This document shows positions 1-8,637 of a stretch of DNA of 64,000 bases, piece by piece. Within the stretch, counting starts at the first letter, position 1; each line of letters starts with the position of its first letter. Under the pieces are notes generated by a model, which saw only the letters and a program-made list of their open reading frames with translations, had not been told where the DNA came from and did no database searches. Origin of the DNA: Actinoplanes auranticolor. GTDB lineage: Bacteria; Actinomycetota; Actinomycetes; Mycobacteriales; Micromonosporaceae. A program made the translations under genes and the position numbers. The stretch lies in the NCBI RefSeq assembly GCF_018332655.1, contig NZ_BOQL01000003.1:1-64000 (forward strand), in the 5' to 3' direction.

Positions 1-35
1 CTCGCCGCTTGACGAAACCCAGAGGGACACCCCCC
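1..35. repeat. left copy of ~36-bp direct repeat flanking the DUF1963 gene
   Basis: The sequence begins CTCGCCGCTTGAC and ends AGGGACACCCCCC. A near-identical copy lies at 1153-1188, differing by one indel and two or three substitutions. The left copy touches the window edge, so it may extend further. Confidence 0.6.
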
Positions 36-163
36 GGGGCGACCCGGCCCGCCCGAACCGCCCACTACCGCAACGACTCAGCACACTCGGAAGCTACGAG
101 CCGCCGTAGCAGTATTAGTGCCCACGATTCTGATCTGCCATCGGTCTGCCACTATGTCCCGTC

Positions 164-1033
164 ATGGACTATCACCACGAATTCCGGCAGGCAGCGACCG
201 AACTGGGGGTACCGGAGGACGAGTCGGCCCGGTTCGCCGACCTCATCCGGTTTCGGATCCGCGCAGGCGAGCAGCCTGACGGCATTCGTGCCGGACAGTT
301 CGGCGGGCTGCCTCATCTGCCGGCGGGAATGTCCTGGCCGTTCGTATCGCCGGGTGCGCCCCTGGCGTTCATGGCCTCCCTCGATTGCGCGGCGCTGCCG
401 AGGATTGCCGGCTTCGCCCTCCCGGAGGCCGGCTCGCTGCTCTTCTTCCTGGCACCCACGGCGGCGGTCGAGTCCTGTTCCATTGCCGACGAGCAGAAGC
501 TCGCCCGGGTCGTGCATGTGCCCGCGGGCGCCGGGACAGTGGCTGCCGAAGCGCCGGTCGACGAGTTCGACGACGAACCTCTGTTCGGCCCGGAACACGA
601 CCTCTTCGCCAGGGTGGAGGCGAACCTGCCGGACTGGCTCGACGGGGCCGAGGACGGGCGATCCGACTTCCAGAAACACCTGACCCGGGACATGCCGCAC
701 TGCGCCGAACTCATCGCTCTCGTCCAGCGCCTCTGGCCGGGCGAAAAGACCTGGATCGGCGAGGACTTCCTCGTCGGCGGGTATTCCATCTCGGCGCAGA
801 ACAGCCCCGAGACGCAGTTGGTGGAGGATGACGAGACAGGTCTCCCGCCCGGCCCCGAACGGCTCTACCGCTGGGCGGAAGCAGAGCATCGGGTGATGCG
901 CGAGTGGGTGCCGCTCGCCCAGTTCTCCGTGCCGAACGAGGAATACATCAAGGGGCGCTTCCTGATTCGCCACGAGGACCTCGCCGCCGGGCGCTTCGAC
1001 AAGGCGCTGTCCTTCTGCGAGTTCACCGAGTGA
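164..1033 (+). CDS. DUF1963 (YwqG-like) protein
   Basis: A 289-residue cytosolic protein with no signal peptide or membrane segment. The sequence around residues 45-80 (GGLPHLPAGMSWP, then a stretch ending in the LAFMASLDCAALP type of motif) and the later LLFFLAP strand match the DUF1963/YwqG family, whose members are water-soluble proteins of unknown function often annotated only by domain. The ATG at 164 begins the conserved reading frame; no convincing ribosome binding site precedes it. The gene stands alone: it begins just inside the window and is followed by a long non-coding repeat region. Short similar sequences at 1-35 and 1153-1188 flank it. Function unknown; family assignment fairly sure. 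Confidence 0.8.
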   Translation: MDYHHEFRQAATELGVPEDESARFADLIRFRIRAGEQPDGIRAGQFGGLPHLPAGMSWPFVSPGAPLAFMASLDCAALPRIAGFALPEAGSLLFFLAPTAAVESCSIADEQKLARVVHVPAGAGTVAAEAPVDEFDDEPLFGPEHDLFARVEANLPDWLDGAEDGRSDFQKHLTRDMPHCAELIALVQRLWPGEKTWIGEDFLVGGYSISAQNSPETQLVEDDETGLPPGPERLYRWAEAEHRVMREWVPLAQFSVPNEEYIKGRFLIRHEDLAAGRFDKALSFCEFTE

Positions 1034-1151
1034 ACGAACCCTCCGCCGCCTCAGCGGCCCACGTCGGCAGCCACACCTGCTCACCCCGTGTATACACTCG
1101 CCCGGCGCTGAGGTAGTCGCGCAGTTCGCCGAGCGCGGGATGCGGGTTCAC
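1023..1151 (-). pseudogene. possible remnant of a small gene (42 codons)
   Basis: Read on the minus strand from GTG 1151, this short frame has normal high-GC codon use and a non-repetitive, protein-like sequence (starts VNPHPALGELRDYL, later GEQVWLPTWAAEAAEG) before stopping at 1023, inside the 3' end of the DUF1963 gene. The right copy of the flanking direct repeat lies directly upstream. It may be a truncated duplicate of a gene lying left of the window, but this cannot be tested here. It could also be chance. Confidence 0.25.
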
Positions 1152-1152
1152 C

Positions 1153-1188
1153 CTCGCCGCTTGACAGAAACCATAGGGACACCCCCCC
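1153..1188. repeat. right copy of ~36-bp direct repeat flanking the DUF1963 gene
   Basis: Same 13-bp head (CTCGCCGCTTGAC) and tail (AGGGACACCCCCC) as positions 1-35, about 1.15 kb away in the same orientation. The DUF1963 gene lies between the copies. Confidence 0.6.
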
Positions 1189-1243
1189 GCGCCGCCTCGC
1201 AACCCGCGCCGCCTCGCGTCCTCGCGCCCCGCTCTCCTCGCGG

Positions 1244-1398
1244 CCCGCACCCTCACCCCTCACGCCTCATCCTCCCCACGCCCTCTCGCGCCCAGCGCCG
1301 CCTTCAGCTCCGCCCCGCCTCGCTCCCCGCCCTCGGGGCCCGCACTCTCACCCCTCACGCTTCGCCCTCCCCACACTCCCTCCCGCCCAGCGCCGCCT
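1244..1398. repeat. C-rich duplication, 60-bp units 95 bp apart
   Basis: Units 1244-1303 and 1339-1398 both begin CCCGCAC, share CCCCTCACGC and end CCCAGCGCCGCCT, with scattered substitutions. The whole stretch 1190-1470 is strongly C-rich on the plus strand. Open frames here are long only because such sequence has few stops; none looks like a protein. Confidence 0.6.
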
Positions 1399-1612
1399 CG
1401 CGCCCTGCCTGGCACCCCGCCCGCCTCGCTCCCGCGCCGTCGCGCCTCGCGCTCTCGGTCCCTCGAGCTCCGCGAAAGGCGGGAAATGGAGAGGCAGGAG
1501 GCGGGAAGGCGAGGAAGCGGAGACGCGGAAGACGGACACGCGGGAAGACGAACGCGGAGGAACCGAGACGCGGGAGACGGAGACACGGGGACACGGACAC
1601 GCGGGAGACCGA

Positions 1613-1820
1613 GACGCGGGGACGCCGGGACGCGGAGACGCCGGGACGCGGAGACGCGGAGACGCCGGGACGCGGGGACACGGAGACGCGGAGACGCGGG
1701 GACACGGAGACGCCGGGACGCGGGGACACGGAGACGCCGGGACGCGGAGACGCGGAGACGCGGAGACGCCGGGACGCGGGGACACGGAGACGCCGGGACG
1801 CGGAGACGCGGAGACGCGGA
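1613..1820. repeat. octamer tandem array (26 x 8 bp)
   Basis: Twenty-six uninterrupted 8-bp units occur in only four forms: A=GACGCGGA, B=GACGCCGG, C=GACGCGGG, D=GACACGGA. Their order is C B A B A A B C D A C D B C D B A A A B C D B A A A. The last fourteen units are an exact 56-bp duplication (1709-1764 and 1765-1820). Degenerate flanks extend to about 1500 and 1900. Because 8 is not a multiple of 3 and the units contain no stop, several frames on both strands are open; these are not genes. Confidence 0.9.
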
Positions 1821-1930
1821 AAGGCGGAGACGCGGACACCCGGGGAGACGGAAAGGTCGACGCGGGGAGGTGGGAGGCGGGAGGCCCCGGTCGAGGATCA
1901 GCCGTGGAGAGCGGCTCCGGGCATGCAAAA

Positions 1931-1957
1931 GTCCCGCTCTGCCGGGCAGAGCGGGAC
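1931..1957 (-). terminator. intrinsic terminator of the conservon operon
   Basis: A perfect 12-bp stem (GTCCCGCTCTGC / GCAGAGCGGGAC) with a 3-nt loop is followed on the minus strand by TTTT, only 13 bp beyond the cvnD stop codon. Confidence 0.9.
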
Positions 1958-1970
1958 CTTCAGCAGCCTG

Positions 1971-2573
1971 TCAGGCCGGCGCTACCGCGCGCGAGCGACG
2001 CATAGTCAGTACATACTCGACCAGCGAGATCAGTACGTTCTTCGTCGACTCACGGTTACGGGCGTCGCAGCTCACCACGGGCACGTCGCTGGAGATCGCG
2101 AGCGCGTCGCGAACGTCCTGGGCGTTGTGGTACTGCATACCGTCGAAGCAGTTTATGGCGACCAGGTACGGCAACCGTCGGTGCTCGAAGAAGTCGATGG
2201 CGGCGAAGCAGTCGGCGAGCCGACGCGTGTCCACCATGACCACCGCACCGATGGCTCCCCTGACCAGTTCGTCCCACATGAACCAGAACCGCGTCTGGCC
2301 AGGCGTGCCGAACAGGTAGAGGATCAGATCCCGGTCGATGCTGATCCGGCCGAAGTCCATTGCCACCGTGGTCGTCGTCTTACCCGGCACCTGCCGGTTG
2401 TCGTCGACACCGGCGGAGGTCATGATCGCCTCGGTGGTCAGCGGGGTGATCTCAGAGACCGACCCCACCAGCGTCGTCTTACCGACGCCGAAACCACCGG
2501 CGATGACAATCTTCGCCGATGTCACACGCCCGGCGGCCGGCCGGCGCGACATGTCAGAGCCTGCGAAGTCCAC
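1971..2573 (-). CDS. cvnD: conservon GTP-binding protein CvnD
   Basis: A 200-residue small GTPase of the actinobacterial conservon family. The P-loop GGFGVGKTT is at about residues 27-35, the switch region contains the T-rich KTTTTVAMDFG, the G3 position reads LFGTPGQTRF rather than DxxG, and the C-terminus carries the VVSCDARNRES segment. In conservons this protein works with the roadblock protein and the membrane sensor as a G-protein-like switch. The ATG at 2573 (MDF...) overlaps the end of the DUF742 gene by 20 nt; a second ATG at 2552 is possible but would remove the usual MDF start. Last gene of a four-gene operon closed by the terminator at 1931-1957. Confidence 0.9.
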   Translation of the reverse strand: MDFAGSDMSRRPAAGRVTSAKIVIAGGFGVGKTTLVGSVSEITPLTTEAIMTSAGVDDNRQVPGKTTTTVAMDFGRISIDRDLILYLFGTPGQTRFWFMWDELVRGAIGAVVMVDTRRLADCFAAIDFFEHRRLPYLVAINCFDGMQYHNAQDVRDALAISSDVPVVSCDARNRESTKNVLISLVEYVLTMRRSRAVAPA

Positions 2574-2934
2574 TCAGCACCCTTTCCAGCAGTTCCGTAC
2601 CCACCGCATCGGACTCATCATCAAGCGATGTCGGCTCGTACACCGCGACCAGGCCATCGGTGGCCATGTCCGCGACGATCACTCGAGCCACCCCGAGCGG
2701 CAGTTGCATGCGTGCAGCGATCTCGGCCAGCGACTGCACTCTGCCGCCGTCGCACATCGCCGCGATGTACTGGTGTTCGCTCCCGCCCCTGCCCGCTCCG
2801 GTGGAACGGCCACGCACGGTGGTCTCGACGAGCGCTTCCAGCGCGATTTCCAGCTTCGGCCGGGTCCGGCCACGGGTCACGGCGTACGGTCTGACCAGTG
2901 CTCCGGTCGGCTCATCGCGTTCGGGCATCGTCAC
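2554..2934 (-). CDS. cvnC: conservon DUF742 protein CvnC
   Basis: A 126-residue DUF742 protein. An N-terminal LVRPYAVTRGRT motif is followed by a winged-helix-like core (SLAEIAARMQLPLGVARV) and an acidic tail ending LLERVLSGLRRL, all typical of the third member of actinobacterial conservons. The start is GTG 2934 or ATG 2928. It is separated from cvnB by 86 bp, unlike the tight spacing elsewhere in the operon, and overlaps cvnD by 20 nt, which suggests translational coupling to the GTPase. Biochemical role unknown; presumed part of the membrane-associated conservon complex. Confidence 0.88.
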   Translation of the reverse strand: MTMPERDEPTGALVRPYAVTRGRTRPKLEIALEALVETTVRGRSTGAGRGGSEHQYIAAMCDGGRVQSLAEIAARMQLPLGVARVIVADMATDGLVAVYEPTSLDDESDAVGTELLERVLSGLRRL

Positions 2935-3020
2935 CGCTCACCCCATCCCTTGGCCCATAGAAGTGTCTCTTGTCGTCACGCTTTTGGACAGATGCCGGAC
3001 GGAGCCGGCGAACCATCCGT

Positions 3021-3425
3021 TCAGCCGAGAACTCCGGCCGCGGAACGCGGCGCGGGCGTGAGCGCCTCGCCGACCCGGTCGACCAGGAGCGCCATCTCGT
3101 AGCCCACCTGACCGACGTCGCAGCTGCGGGCTGCGAGCACGGCGAACGACGAACCGTCGGAGATCGACATCAGGAAGAGGAACCCGTTGTCCATCTCGAC
3201 GACCGTCTGCAGCACCGCACCACCCTCGAAGCACCTCGCGGCGCCCTGAGTGAGGCTGACCAGGCCGGAGGCGATGGCCGCCAGCTGGTCGGCACGGTCA
3301 CGCGGAAGGTCCCTGGAGGCCGCGAGAAGCAGACCGTCGGCGGAGACCGCGATCGCGTGCGCCACCCCGGGAACGCGGTCGGCAAAGTTGGCGAGCAGCC
3401 AACCCAGATCCTGCGTACTTGTCAT
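3021..3425 (-). CDS. cvnB: roadblock/LC7 protein CvnB
   Basis: A 134-residue roadblock/LC7 domain protein. The sequence begins [20 protein letters not shown] and continues with [18 protein letters not shown] and the [18 protein letters not shown] strand, which is the standard layout of conservon CvnB proteins. In the family these proteins form dimers and are thought to act on the CvnD GTPase, by analogy with MglB/MglA. Its ATG overlaps the cvnA stop by 4 nt (ATGA), so the two are translationally coupled. Confidence 0.92.
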   Translation of the reverse strand: MTSTQDLGWLLANFADRVPGVAHAIAVSADGLLLAASRDLPRDRADQLAAIASGLVSLTQGAARCFEGGAVLQTVVEMDNGFLFLMSISDGSSFAVLAARSCDVGQVGYEMALLVDRVGEALTPAPRSAAGVLG

Positions 3426-6400
3426 GCTTCATGCTCCTTGCCAGCCTGCGAGGACTGCTGCCCTCCCGGAGTCTCCTCCGGGTTGGTCGAATTTTCCTTC
3501 GTGCGACCCCGCTGCACTCCGCGATGGTAAGCGGACAGTAGCCCGCGAACCGCCTCGGGTGTGCGGCGTTGTACGGAGGTCTCGGCCCGGTCGACGCCAC
3601 CCGGCACGAGCTGTGCCATCGGCGTGCGGCGCGGCAGACCTGCCGTAGTCGTGGTGTCGACCGGCATTTCGGCCGCCTTACGGGCCGCCTGCCAGCCGTC
3701 GTCCGCGGCGGTCTGCCACGGGCTCGAGGCGGCGCCGTTCAGTGAGTTGCTGCCGTTCGCCGCGACCGCGCCGACCGGAGCCGGCTCACGGTCGCCGTTG
3801 CGGGACTCCGGAGAGGCCTGCTGCGGCACCCCGACCGAGCGCGCCGGTTCGCCGGTGGAGAAGCGCTGGGTCGTGACCACCGAGTCGGCGTCGTCGTCGC
3901 TCGACGGCGATGCCGGGGTGGCCGCGGGGGTCTGCTTCGCGGGCTCGCTGGGCCGGGCCGTGGTGAACCAGGCCGACTCGAGCTCGCGGAAGATCGGCAG
4001 CTCCATCGTCTCGTCGGCGAACTGCGTCGGCGAGTCCCCGGCCGCCCGCTGGCGTGCGGCGGCCTGGGCGGCGGCGATCTGCGCGGCGGCGGTCGCCTGG
4101 GCGGCGGCTGCCTGTGCGGTCGCTGCCTCGTGGGCGGCCGCGGCGGCCGCGGCGGACCGCTCGGCCTCGGACTGCGGGGTGGCGTTCTGCGGGTTGGTCG
4201 GACGGGCAACCTGGGGCTGCGAGCCCGACGCGCCGCGGTCGGAGCGGTACCGGGGCAGCTCCGCCGTCATGTCCAGGGCGGCGGCGAGCCGCTCCGGGAC
4301 GTGCGGGGCGTTGCTGCCTGCCTCGCGGTCCGCGACCGGCGGCCAGGCGGGCGGGGCCGGAGCGGCCGACTGCGGCGCGGGCGGCACCGAGTTCGGCCGG
4401 TTCTGGCCGGGCTGCTGACCCTGGTACGGCGGTGCGGAGGCGGGCTGGGCCGGCGGGGCCGACGACACCGGCGGTGCGGACACCGGACGGCCACCGTACG
4501 GCGGAGCGGACGGCACCGGCGGCGCGGAGACCGGCGGGACCGGGGGCGCCGACACCGGCGGCACGAACGAGCTGCGGCTCTGCGACTCCGGGTTGGCCGG
4601 CAGCTGGCGCGGGATGGTGTGGCCGTACGAGCCCGTGTCCTCGGGCCGGTACGCCTCACCGTTGCGGCGCTGCGGCAGCCCGTCGGGGCCGCTGAAGCCC
4701 TGCGGACCGGCCGGCGACTGCGGCAGCGGCGGGATCGGCTCGTTGCTGCGCGGGCCGTGGAAGCCGTTGGCCCCGTTGGAGCCGTTGGCGCCGCCGAACC
4801 CGTTGCTGGGACCGCCGAAACCGTTGCTCGGGCCACCGAAGCCGTTGCTGTTGCCGGCCGGCTCGAAGCCGTTCGAGGGGGCACCGGTCAGGTCCGACCA
4901 GGCCGGCACCGAACGGTTGCCGTTGCCGTTGCCACCGGCGCCGAGCATGCCACCGGCGGGCATCGGCGGGTTGGGGTCGTACGGACGGCCGGTGGGGTAG
5001 CCACCGCGGCCGTTGGAGCTGCTCTCCAGGGCCAGCGGCGGCTCGGTGAACGCGTTCCGCGACGGCTGGTCGTACGGGTTGGCGCCGGGCTGCAGCCGGG
5101 CCACGGCCGAAGCGGAGACCATGACGCTGGCCGGCAGGCCGACGTCGGCGACCGTGCCCCGCTCGGTGTCGGCCGGGCGCAGCTCGACCTTGACGCCGTG
5201 CCTGTTGGCCAGGCGGGCGACCACGACCAGGCCCATCATCCGGGACACGGCCACGTCCACCATCGGCGGCTGGGCGAGCCGCTCGTTGAGGTCCCGCAGC
5301 TGCTCGCGGCTGATGCCGATGCCGCGGTCCTCGACCGAGAGCACCGCACCGTCGCCGAGGCGCCGGGCCTCGACGATGACGTGCGAGTTCGGCGGGGAGA
5401 ACGCGGTCGCGTTGTCGAAGAGCTCGGCGACCAGGTGGACCATGTCGTTGACCGCGTGCGCGGACACCTCGATGTCGCGGTCGATCATGCCGAACTCGAT
5501 GCGGGTGTAGTGCTCGACCTCGGACTGGGCGGCGCGGAGCACGTCGATCAGAGCCGCCGGCTCGCGCTGCACACGGGTCGAGTCGGCACCGGCGAGGACC
5601 AGGAGGTTCTCGTCGTTACGGCGCATCCGGGTGGCGAGGTGGTCGAGCTGGAAGAGCTCGGCCAGCCGGTCCGGGTCCTCCTCGCCGCGCTCGAGCCGGT
5701 CGAGGTGGCCGATCAGCCGGTCGACCAGGATCTGCGAGCGTCGGGCCAGGTTGACGAACATCGTCGAGACGGAGGACCGCAGGGCAGCCTGCTCGGCGGC
5801 GGTGCGGACGGCTTCCAGGTGGACCGCGTTGAACGCCTCGGTCACCTGCCCGAACTCGTCCCGGCTGCGCACCGGCAGCGGCTCCGCGACCTGGTCGGCC
5901 ACCTGGGCCGGGGTCAGCGAGCCGGTCAGCGCGGGATCACGCAGCCGCTCGACCGCCTGGGGCAGGCCGAACTGGGCGACGTTGAGAGCACCCTGGCGCA
6001 GCTCGCGCAGCGAGCGGGCCATCGACCGGGCGACCAGCCAGGCGAAGACGATGGCCAGCAGCAACAGGCCGAGCAGGACGCTGGTCTCGACGAAGACCTG
6101 GGTCTGCACGTCGTCGCGGATCTTGGTGGCCTGCTCCACCACCTGGGCGTCGAGGCGGTTCTCCACGTTGCGGAACAGGTCGTTGTAGCCGGTCATCGCC
6201 GTTTCCCACTGAGCGCGGTTGAACGGGATCGACTTGGAGTTGTTCGGGGCCAGCGCCAGCAGCGGGATGGTCAGGTTGGTGGCGCTGCGCTCGGCCGGGC
6301 CGCTGACGACCCGGTCGAAGAGCGCCTCATCCTCGGTGGAGGCGACCTGACGCAGAGTGTCGTCGGAGATCTTGAACCCGGCATCGGTGACCAGGAACTC

Positions 6401-7096
6401 CCGCCGCAGGCCGGGCGTGAAGTCCCCCTCGCCGATGACGTCGAGTCCGACGGCACGCTGCTGCGCGATGTAGTCCTTGCCGCGGGCGACCGCGGCGACG
6501 ACGCGCAGCTTGGTGCTGAGGTTGGTGTCCTGGGCGAGCTGCGCGGAGGCGTCGCGGACGTTGAGCAGGTCGTTGATCAGCTTGTCGTAGTTCTCCCGCA
6601 GCTCCGGCGTCTCGTAGTCGCCGTTGGCGGTCCGGCTGCGGGTCGCGGGCAGCTCGAGCAGGTTGCTGTCCAGCCGCTTGAGCAGGATCTGGACCGGCTC
6701 GGGGACGTCGTCGAGCGCGGCCTTCTGCTGGGAGTACGGCAGCTTGGCCGCGTCCACCTTCGGGTGCTCGTTCTTGTAGGCCTCGTCGGCGGCGGCGCGC
6801 TCGGGGGTGTTCTTCTTGGTGGTCGCGATCATCACGCCGTAGGCGCGCTCGTTCTGCAGGTGGTCGACGAGGCCACCGGCGGCCTGCGACAGCACCGACA
6901 GAGTGCGGGCGCGCTCGGCGTCACTGGCCTCGTTGATGTGGTCGATCAGGCCGCTGGTGCCGACGACGACCGTCGCCAGGGTGGGCACGAGCATGATGAG
7001 CCCGAGCTTCGACCAGATCGGCAGATCGCGTAGCCGGCCGGACGACCGTCCGAGACGCGACATGACAGCGTTCGCCGTCTTGGGGCGCTTGCTCAC
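3422..7096 (-). CDS. cvnA: conservon sensor kinase-like protein CvnA with long disordered tail
   Basis: A 1224-residue membrane sensor. Numbered from GTG 7096: transmembrane helix about 31-51; an extracytoplasmic nitrate/nitrite-sensing-type helical domain about 65-315; second helix about 337-360; HAMP-like region; a helical segment ([25 protein letters not shown]) in place of a standard His box; HATPase domain about 530-660 with N box [15 protein letters not shown] and G box EDRGIGIS. Everything after about 670 (some 550 residues) is low-complexity, rich in Pro, Ala, Gly, Asn and Gln, with SNGFGGP repeats. GTG 7096 is chosen over the longer frame because AGGAGG lies about 8 nt upstream. First gene of the conservon operon. 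Confidence 0.92.
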   Translation of the reverse strand: MSKRPKTANAVMSRLGRSSGRLRDLPIWSKLGLIMLVPTLATVVVGTSGLIDHINEASDAERARTLSVLSQAAGGLVDHLQNERAYGVMIATTKKNTPERAAADEAYKNEHPKVDAAKLPYSQQKAALDDVPEPVQILLKRLDSNLLELPATRSRTANGDYETPELRENYDKLINDLLNVRDASAQLAQDTNLSTKLRVVAAVARGKDYIAQQRAVGLDVIGEGDFTPGLRREFLVTDAGFKISDDTLRQVASTEDEALFDRVVSGPAERSATNLTIPLLALAPNNSKSIPFNRAQWETAMTGYNDLFRNVENRLDAQVVEQATKIRDDVQTQVFVETSVLLGLLLLAIVFAWLVARSMARSLRELRQGALNVAQFGLPQAVERLRDPALTGSLTPAQVADQVAEPLPVRSRDEFGQVTEAFNAVHLEAVRTAAEQAALRSSVSTMFVNLARRSQILVDRLIGHLDRLERGEEDPDRLAELFQLDHLATRMRRNDENLLVLAGADSTRVQREPAALIDVLRAAQSEVEHYTRIEFGMIDRDIEVSAHAVNDMVHLVAELFDNATAFSPPNSHVIVEARRLGDGAVLSVEDRGIGISREQLRDLNERLAQPPMVDVAVSRMMGLVVVARLANRHGVKVELRPADTERGTVADVGLPASVMVSASAVARLQPGANPYDQPSRNAFTEPPLALESSSNGRGGYPTGRPYDPNPPMPAGGMLGAGGNGNGNRSVPAWSDLTGAPSNGFEPAGNSNGFGGPSNGFGGPSNGFGGANGSNGANGFHGPRSNEPIPPLPQSPAGPQGFSGPDGLPQRRNGEAYRPEDTGSYGHTIPRQLPANPESQSRSSFVPPVSAPPVPPVSAPPVPSAPPYGGRPVSAPPVSSAPPAQPASAPPYQGQQPGQNRPNSVPPAPQSAAPAPPAWPPVADREAGSNAPHVPERLAAALDMTAELPRYRSDRGASGSQPQVARPTNPQNATPQSEAERSAAAAAAAHEAATAQAAAAQATAAAQIAAAQAAARQRAAGDSPTQFADETMELPIFRELESAWFTTARPSEPAKQTPAATPASPSSDDDADSVVTTQRFSTGEPARSVGVPQQASPESRNGDREPAPVGAVAANGSNSLNGAASSPWQTAADDGWQAARKAAEMPVDTTTTAGLPRRTPMAQLVPGGVDRAETSVQRRTPEAVRGLLSAYHRGVQRGRTKENSTNPEETPGGQQSSQAGKEHEA

Positions 7097-7543
7097 GTCA
7101 CCGTCCTCCTGATTCGGACCCGGCCATCGGATCACCGGGCACCGCACACGGCCGACTCACCGGGTCGGGCCCCCGAGATTCCATCACGACGAGTGTCAAA
7201 GAGAAAGAGCAGCCTGACCCGGACCGTTTGTGTGATGCGATGTTGCGTCCGAAGAGTTGGACATCGCCGGTCGGCCATCACTGCTCGTATAAGGGCGCTT
7301 CTCTTTGAGTCACTCGCTCCGGGCGGTGCCACGGGGTTCCCGCACACACCGATCGGACCCGATCCAGCTTCGATCGCGGCAGCACAGACGATTGCTCGCA
7401 CGGGAGCCGACGGCAAGGCAAGATGCCGGATTGTGCAGTGTTTGAGACAGCACTCTGTCCGAAAGGATGAGGCGGCTGACCGAATCGCCAGTTTCGTGAG
7501 ACGAAAGTACGGACGTGTCGCCAATGCCGCTTAAAAGCGGACT
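7097..7543. promoter_or_regulatory. upstream region of the conservon; no gene seen
   Basis: 447 bp between the adenosine deaminase stop and cvnA, with lower GC than the neighbours. It contains a perfect consensus -35 hexamer (TTGACA on the minus strand, 7194-7199) without an obvious matching -10, and a 10-bp inverted pair, TCAAAGAGAA at 7196-7205 and TTCTCTTTGA at 7299-7308. A 14-bp hairpin (CCGCTT/AAGCGG) lies at 7527-7540 just after the add stop. Open frames here are short and unconvincing. Confidence 0.4.
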
Positions 7544-8611
7544 TTAGGTCAGTAACTTCGCGTACGCCGGCTTGATCACGTCGTTGATGATGGCCAGCCG
7601 CTCGTCGTACGGGATGAACGCCGACTTCATCGCGTTGATCGTGAACCACTGCAGCTCACTCCAGCCCCAGCCGAAGGCCTCGGCCAGCAGCGCCATCTCC
7701 CGCGACATCGACGTACCGCTCATCAGCCGGTTGTCGGTGTTGACCGTGACCCGGAACCGCAGGTCGTGCAGCAGACCGATGGGGTGCTCGGCGATCGAGG
7801 GCGCCGCCCCGGTCTGCACGTTGGAGGACGGGCACAGCTCCAGCGGGATCCGCTTGTCGCGCACGTACGAGGCCAGCCGGCCCAGGCTCGACCCGGTGAT
7901 GTCGTCCACGATCCGCACGCCGTGGCCCAGCCGGTCGGCGCCGCACCACTGGATCGCCTGCCAGATCGACGGCAGCCCGAAGGCCTCGCCGGCGTGGATG
8001 GTGAAGTGGAAGTTCTCCCGCTGCAGATACTCGAACGCGTCCAGGTGCCGGGTGGGCGGGAAGCCCGCCTCCGCGCCGGCGATGTCGAAGCCGACCACCC
8101 CGGTGTCCCGGTAACGCACAGCGAGCTCGGCGATCTCCTGCGACCGGGCGGCGTGCCGCATCGCGGTCAGCAGCGTGCCGATCCGGATCCGCTGCCCCTG
8201 GGCGGCCGCCTCGGCGCAACCGTCGCGGAATCCGGAGTGCACCGCGTCCACGACCGCGTCCAGGCTCAGCCCGCGCTCCAGGTGCTGCTCGGGCGCGTAC
8301 CGGATCTCGGCGTAGACGACGCCGTCGGCGGCGAGGTCGAGCGCGCACTCGCGGGCGACCCGGTGCAGGCCCTCCTCGGTCTGCATCACCGCGACGGTGT
8401 GCGCGAAGGTCTCCAGGTAGCGTTCCAGCGATCCGGAGTCGGCCGCGGCGACGAACCAGTCCCCCAGCCGGGCCGGGTCGGTCTCGGGCAGGTCGTGCCC
8501 GATCCCGGCGGCGAGCTCCACGATCGTGGCGGGCCGCAATCCACCGTCGAGGTGGTCGTGCAGCAGGGCCTTCGGGGCGTTGACGATGTCGGCGTGGGTG
8601 ATGGCGACCAT
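7544..8611 (-). CDS. add: adenosine deaminase
   Basis: A 355-residue cytosolic purine-salvage enzyme that converts adenosine or deoxyadenosine to inosine. The metal-binding LLHDHLDG motif is near the N-terminus, followed by the TIHAGE motif (catalytic Glu), [14 protein letters not shown] and the VNTDN motif with the metal-ligand Asp. Length is normal for the family. ATG 8611 is preferred over TTG 8614 because a TAGCAT -10 hexamer ends 6 nt upstream, which points to a leaderless mRNA. It is transcribed divergently from the methyltransferase gene only 26 bp away. Its position near the nucleoside importer supports a salvage role. Confidence 0.95.
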   Translation of the reverse strand: MVAITHADIVNAPKALLHDHLDGGLRPATIVELAAGIGHDLPETDPARLGDWFVAAADSGSLERYLETFAHTVAVMQTEEGLHRVARECALDLAADGVVYAEIRYAPEQHLERGLSLDAVVDAVHSGFRDGCAEAAAQGQRIRIGTLLTAMRHAARSQEIAELAVRYRDTGVVGFDIAGAEAGFPPTRHLDAFEYLQRENFHFTIHAGEAFGLPSIWQAIQWCGADRLGHGVRIVDDITGSSLGRLASYVRDKRIPLELCPSSNVQTGAAPSIAEHPIGLLHDLRFRVTVNTDNRLMSGTSMSREMALLAEAFGWGWSELQWFTINAMKSAFIPYDERLAIINDVIKPAYAKLLT

Positions 8612-8617
8612 CAACAG

Positions 8618-8623
8618 ATGCTA
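8618..8623 (-). promoter_or_regulatory. -10 hexamer of leaderless add promoter
   Basis: TAGCAT on the minus strand ends 6 nt before ATG 8611, so transcription should begin at or next to the start codon. No ribosome binding site is present. Confidence 0.5.
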
Positions 8624-8637
8624 GAGGGAAGCAGCGG

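Noticed and set aside
1260-1928. Long open frames on both strands across the repeat region
   Set aside because: They arise from stop-free 8-bp repeats and C-rich sequence; the predicted proteins are Arg/Ser/Pro or Arg/Asp/Gly low-complexity chains with no start signals.
4130-7033. 967-codon plus-strand open frame opposite cvnA
   Set aside because: Shadow of the cvnA gene caused by high third-position GC; the sequence is Arg/Gly/Val-rich and has no domain.
7193-7534. 113-codon plus-strand frame in the conservon upstream region
   Set aside because: No ribosome site, atypical codon use and no recognisable sequence; it covers the likely regulatory region.
7527-7540. CCGCTTAAAAGCGG hairpin after add as a strong terminator
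   Set aside because: The stem is only 6 bp with a minimal loop and no T-tract on the minus strand, so it is mentioned only within the upstream region.
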